From Acetobacteraceae bacterium (GTDB lineage Bacteria > Pseudomonadota > Alphaproteobacteria > Acetobacterales > Acetobacteraceae): 8,285 nt of DNA. Under the pieces are notes generated by a model, which had not been told where the DNA came from, ran no database searches, and saw only the letters and a list, made by a program, of their open reading frames with translations. The stretch covers positions 1-8,285 of the forward strand of contig CANHTE010000041.1 in the NCBI GenBank assembly GCA_947462945.1, written 5' to 3'. A program made the translations under genes and the position numbers. This document shows positions 6,240 through 8,285 of the stretch, in pieces (within the stretch, counting starts at the first letter, position 1; each line of letters opens with the position of its first letter).

Positions 6240-6647
6240 ATGTCGCAAGCGGAGGAAGAGGGCGAGGAATTCGATCTTGGCATCAGCCTGGAGATTGTCG
6301 CCACCATCGTGGACCTCGCCAATGCCGTGCAGGACGCCGAAGAGGGCCTGCTGAGCGGCGAGGATGACGAGGATGAGGACGAGGAAGAAGACGAAATCAC
6401 CGAGGAGATGCTCACCGACTACATTGATGAGCTGAATGAGGAGCAGCAGGTTGCCCTCATCGCGCTCGCCTGGGTTGGCCGCGGCGATTACGAGCCGGAA
6501 GAATGGCAGGAGGCGCTGAAAATTGCCGCCGAGCGTAATGTGCGCGGCGATGCGAGTGCCTACCTCACCGGCCTGGAAGGCCTGGGCGATCTGTTGAGCG
6601 AAGGCGCTGGCGCCTTCGGCCTGATCATCGAGGAAGTCGAGCGCTGA
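6240..6647 (+). CDS. DUF3775 domain protein with acidic tract
   Basis: A 135-residue protein of unknown function. The C-terminal part (about 58-130) carries the features I associate with DUF3775: LTDYIDELNEEQQVALIALA, then WVGRGDYEPEEWQEALKIAAER, then a Tyr-Leu-x-Gly segment (SAYLTGLEGLGDLLSEG). Before it comes a helical stretch ISLEIVATIVDLANAVQDAE (about 15-34) and an uninterrupted run of 12 Asp/Glu residues at 41-52. The protein is overall very acidic, with no signal peptide, membrane segment or cysteine, so it should be soluble and cytoplasmic. It lies 68 bp after the reductase on the same strand with its own strong Shine-Dalgarno, so it may be co-transcribed but is not translationally coupled. 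It is convergent with the solute-binding-protein gene, 15 bp away. The family assignment is from memory of its motif. Confidence 0.78.
   Translation: MSQAEEEGEEFDLGISLEIVATIVDLANAVQDAEEGLLSGEDDEDEDEEEDEITEEMLTDYIDELNEEQQVALIALAWVGRGDYEPEEWQEALKIAAERNVRGDASAYLTGLEGLGDLLSEGAGAFGLIIEEVER
6360..6395 (+). repeat. GAN-codon low-complexity tract encoding 12 acidic residues
   Basis: Twelve consecutive GAG/GAT/GAC/GAA codons form a purine-rich, imperfect trinucleotide tract inside the DUF3775 gene. It encodes Asp/Glu residues 41-52. Codons alternate rather than repeating exactly, so replication slippage is less likely than for a perfect repeat. The antisense reading gives poly-serine, which is an artefact. 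Confidence 0.8.
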
Positions 6648-6650
6648 GGC

Positions 6651-6675
6651 GCGGCGGGGGCGCTATCCCCGCCGC
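6651..6675. terminator. Bidirectional GC hairpin at a convergent gene junction
   Basis: The two arms GCGGCGGGG (6651-6659) and CCCCGCCGC (6667-6675) are a perfect 9-bp inverted repeat around a 7-nt loop. It begins 3 nt after the DUF3775 stop codon. The right arm is made from the last codons (Arg-Arg-Gly) of the solute-binding-protein gene, whose TAG (6665-6663) sits in the loop. No U-run follows on either strand; the plus strand continues AAATT. It is therefore not a canonical intrinsic terminator, but the position fits a shared 3'-end or RNA-stabilising structure for both convergent transcripts. Confidence 0.5.
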
Positions 6676-8237
6676 AAATTCCACAGCATCGGGTTGGGGG
6701 CCTGAAGCACGCCCGTCAGGTCACTCCGGAAGGCGGTGCGCAGCCGGAACAGGCCGGTGGGCGCGATGGGCACTGCCTCCCACAGCAAATCCTGCAAGCG
6801 CTGGAAGGAGGCCGCCTGGGTCTCGGCATCGGCGGCCAGGGTCCAGGCTTCGACCTGCGCTTCCACCGCCTCATCCATCGGCCAGCCGGCCCAGGCATTG
6901 GCGCCATTCATGCGGATTGCCCAGCTCACCGCCGGGTTGGCGATGGTGGCGGCCGGGCCGTTGGTGTTGTGCAGGTTCCAGCCGCCCTGGGCGGGGGCCG
7001 CGCGATTGGCGCGGCGGGCGATGATGCTGGCCCAGTCACTCTCCACCGCCTGGATGTTCACGCCGAGCCGGCGCATCAAATCCACCGTGACGCGGCCTTG
7101 CTGGGTCACGGCGGGGAAATCGCTCGGGTTGATATGGATGATGGGCTCGCCGCCATAGCCTGCCTCGCGGAGCGCATCGCGGGCGCGCTGCATGGCGGCT
7201 TCGCCGCGTGGGGAAGGGGTGAATTCCTTGGCGCCGGGCAGGCCGCAGGGGAACATGGCGTGGCATGTCTGCCAGTCCTGCGGCAGGGCCACGGCCGTCA
7301 TGAAATCAGGCTGCACCACCACGTCGCGGATGGCGCGGCGCACCCGTACATCGTTGAAGGGCGGATGCAGGTGGTTGAAGCGGATGAAGCCCAGGAAGCC
7401 GTTCGGGTCATAAATCTGCGTGCGGGTGCCGCGATCCCGGTCCAGCACGGGCACCAGGTCGGGCAGGGGGTATTCGATCCAGTCGATCTCGCCCGTGCGC
7501 AGCGCTGCCACCGCCGTGCCGCCATCGGGGATCCAGACCAGCTCCAGCCGGTCAAAATGCACGCGCTTGCCGCCGGCGGCGGCCTCGGCCGGCTCATCCC
7601 GCGGGAGATAGGCCTCGTTGCGGGCATAGGCCGCACGGGAGCCCGGGACATACTCATTGGCGAGGAAGCGCCAGGGGCCGGAGCCGATCATGGCCTCCGG
7701 GCCCAACGCGCGGTCTGCCGGTGTGGCGGCGAAGCGCTCGGGCATCATGAAGCAGGGGCTGGCGCCGGGCTTGGCCAGCGCATCCAGCAGCGCCGGAAAG
7801 GGCCGGTTCAGGCGGAACAGGATGGTGCTGTCATCGGGCGTGGAAAGCTCCGCCACGGCGCGCATCAGCACCTGGCCAAAGCCATCGCGCACGGCCCAGC
7901 GGCGAATGCTGGCCACGCAATCCTGCCCGCGCACGGGCTCCCCATCATGGAAGCGCAGGCCAGCGCGCAGCGTGATGGTCCAACTCAAGCCATCGGCCGA
8001 AACGCTGTGCCCGGCGGCCATCTGCGGATGCGGCCGCAGGGCGCGGTCCGCACCATAGAGCGTGTCAAAGACGCAATAGGCGTGGGTCGTCACGATCGTG
8101 GTCGGATTGAAGATCGGGTCCAGCACGGCCAGCGCGGCCTGCGGCATGAAGCGCAGGGTGCGCGCGCGCGCGGGTTGCGCGAGGGCCGGTGTTGTGGCGC
8201 TGGCCGCGCCGAGGGCCAGAAAACTGCGCCGGTCCAT
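6663..8237 (-). CDS. Tat-exported family 5 ABC solute-binding protein (peptide/nickel-type)
   Basis: A 524-residue periplasmic binding protein of the DppA/OppA/NikA type (SBP family 5), which captures peptides, opines, nickel complexes or other ligands for an ABC importer. The N-terminus MDRRSFLALGAASATTPALA is a Tat-like signal with twin arginines at 3-4 and a likely signal peptidase I cut after Ala20 (ALA|Q); there is no lipobox cysteine. Family landmarks are LRFMPQAALAVLDPIFNPT, the HPQMAAGHSVSADGLSWTITLRAGLRFHDG stretch (read as HPQMAAGHSVSADGLSW then TITLRAGLRFHDG), GSGPWRF, FIRFNHLHPPFNDVRVRRAI, and C-terminal DLLWEAVPIAP. The ATG at 8237 has GGAG at 8248-8245, a 7-nt spacing. No permease or ATPase gene lies downstream, where the next gene is convergent; any transporter partners would have to lie beyond 8285 or elsewhere. 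The ligand is not assignable. Confidence 0.92.
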   Translation of the reverse strand: MDRRSFLALGAASATTPALAQPARARTLRFMPQAALAVLDPIFNPTTIVTTHAYCVFDTLYGADRALRPHPQMAAGHSVSADGLSWTITLRAGLRFHDGEPVRGQDCVASIRRWAVRDGFGQVLMRAVAELSTPDDSTILFRLNRPFPALLDALAKPGASPCFMMPERFAATPADRALGPEAMIGSGPWRFLANEYVPGSRAAYARNEAYLPRDEPAEAAAGGKRVHFDRLELVWIPDGGTAVAALRTGEIDWIEYPLPDLVPVLDRDRGTRTQIYDPNGFLGFIRFNHLHPPFNDVRVRRAIRDVVVQPDFMTAVALPQDWQTCHAMFPCGLPGAKEFTPSPRGEAAMQRARDALREAGYGGEPIIHINPSDFPAVTQQGRVTVDLMRRLGVNIQAVESDWASIIARRANRAAPAQGGWNLHNTNGPAATIANPAVSWAIRMNGANAWAGWPMDEAVEAQVEAWTLAADAETQAASFQRLQDLLWEAVPIAPTGLFRLRTAFRSDLTGVLQAPNPMLWNLRRG

Positions 8238-8285
8238 TCGATTTCTCCATGCGAGGCGAGGATGATGAGGCGGGAACCGACGCGC
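8238..8285 (-). other. Leader region of the solute-binding-protein gene, cut by the right edge
   Basis: These 48 bp precede the solute-binding-protein start on the minus strand. They hold its GGAG ribosome binding site (8248-8245) and no clear -10 or -35 hexamer. An out-of-frame ATG at 8250 overlaps the Shine-Dalgarno. Whether a promoter or an upstream operon gene lies beyond the edge cannot be seen. Confidence 0.5.

Noticed and set aside
5876..6415. Minus-strand open frame with a poly-serine run
   Set aside because: The serine run is simply the reverse reading of the GAN codons for the acidic tract in DUF3775, and the frame crosses two real genes.
8065..8250. Out-of-frame minus-strand ATG at 8250 opening a 61-codon frame
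   Set aside because: It overlaps the signal-peptide region of the solute-binding protein in another frame and has no Shine-Dalgarno of its own. The GGAG there serves the ATG at 8237. A regulatory upstream frame cannot be excluded but nothing supports it.

Overview
The window is GC-rich and densely coded, with strong G/C preference at third codon positions and long antisense open frames that are by-products of it. Codon style, gene content (LutB, omega-amino acid transaminase, a Tat-exported family 5 solute-binding protein, a DUF3775 protein) and compact intergenic gaps suggest an alphaproteobacterium, probably Acetobacteraceae (Roseomonas-like). That placement is an impression from protein sequences, not a computed result.

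Layout. 1-1198 (minus): lutB, the iron-sulfur subunit of L-lactate oxidation, cut by the left edge before its C-terminus. A 54-bp divergent gap separates it from 1253-2581 (plus), a class III omega-amino acid:pyruvate transaminase of the BauA type. 2613-2873 and 2870-3262 (plus): a complete vapB-vapC toxin-antitoxin pair overlapping by 4 nt, with its own probable promoter and operator starting inside the transaminase stop codon. 3330-4310, 4307-5338 and 5335-6171 (plus): a COG0523/CobW-type metal GTPase, a WD40-like beta-propeller protein and an aldo/keto reductase. Each neighbouring pair shares a 4-nt stop/start overlap (GTGA, then ATGA), so the three look like one translationally coupled unit. 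6240-6647 (plus): a small, very acidic DUF3775 protein with a strong ribosome binding site. 6663-8237 (minus): a Tat-signal family 5 ABC solute-binding protein, convergent with DUF3775. A perfect 9-bp GC hairpin spans the convergent junction and carries the solute-binding-protein stop codon in its loop.

How the genes may work together. lutB and the transaminase both belong to pyruvate-linked carbon and nitrogen metabolism (lactate to pyruvate; beta-alanine plus pyruvate to malonate semialdehyde plus alanine) and share one short divergent control region. The GTPase-WD40-reductase trio is the only multi-gene unit whose joint purpose is not obvious. A metal-delivery GTPase coupled to a propeller scaffold is plausible, and the reductase's place in it is unclear. 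VapBC is a self-contained accessory module. I see no tRNA, rRNA, CRISPR array, insertion sequence or phage gene. No intergenic gap exceeds 70 bp, so no stretch of 300 bases lacks a gene.
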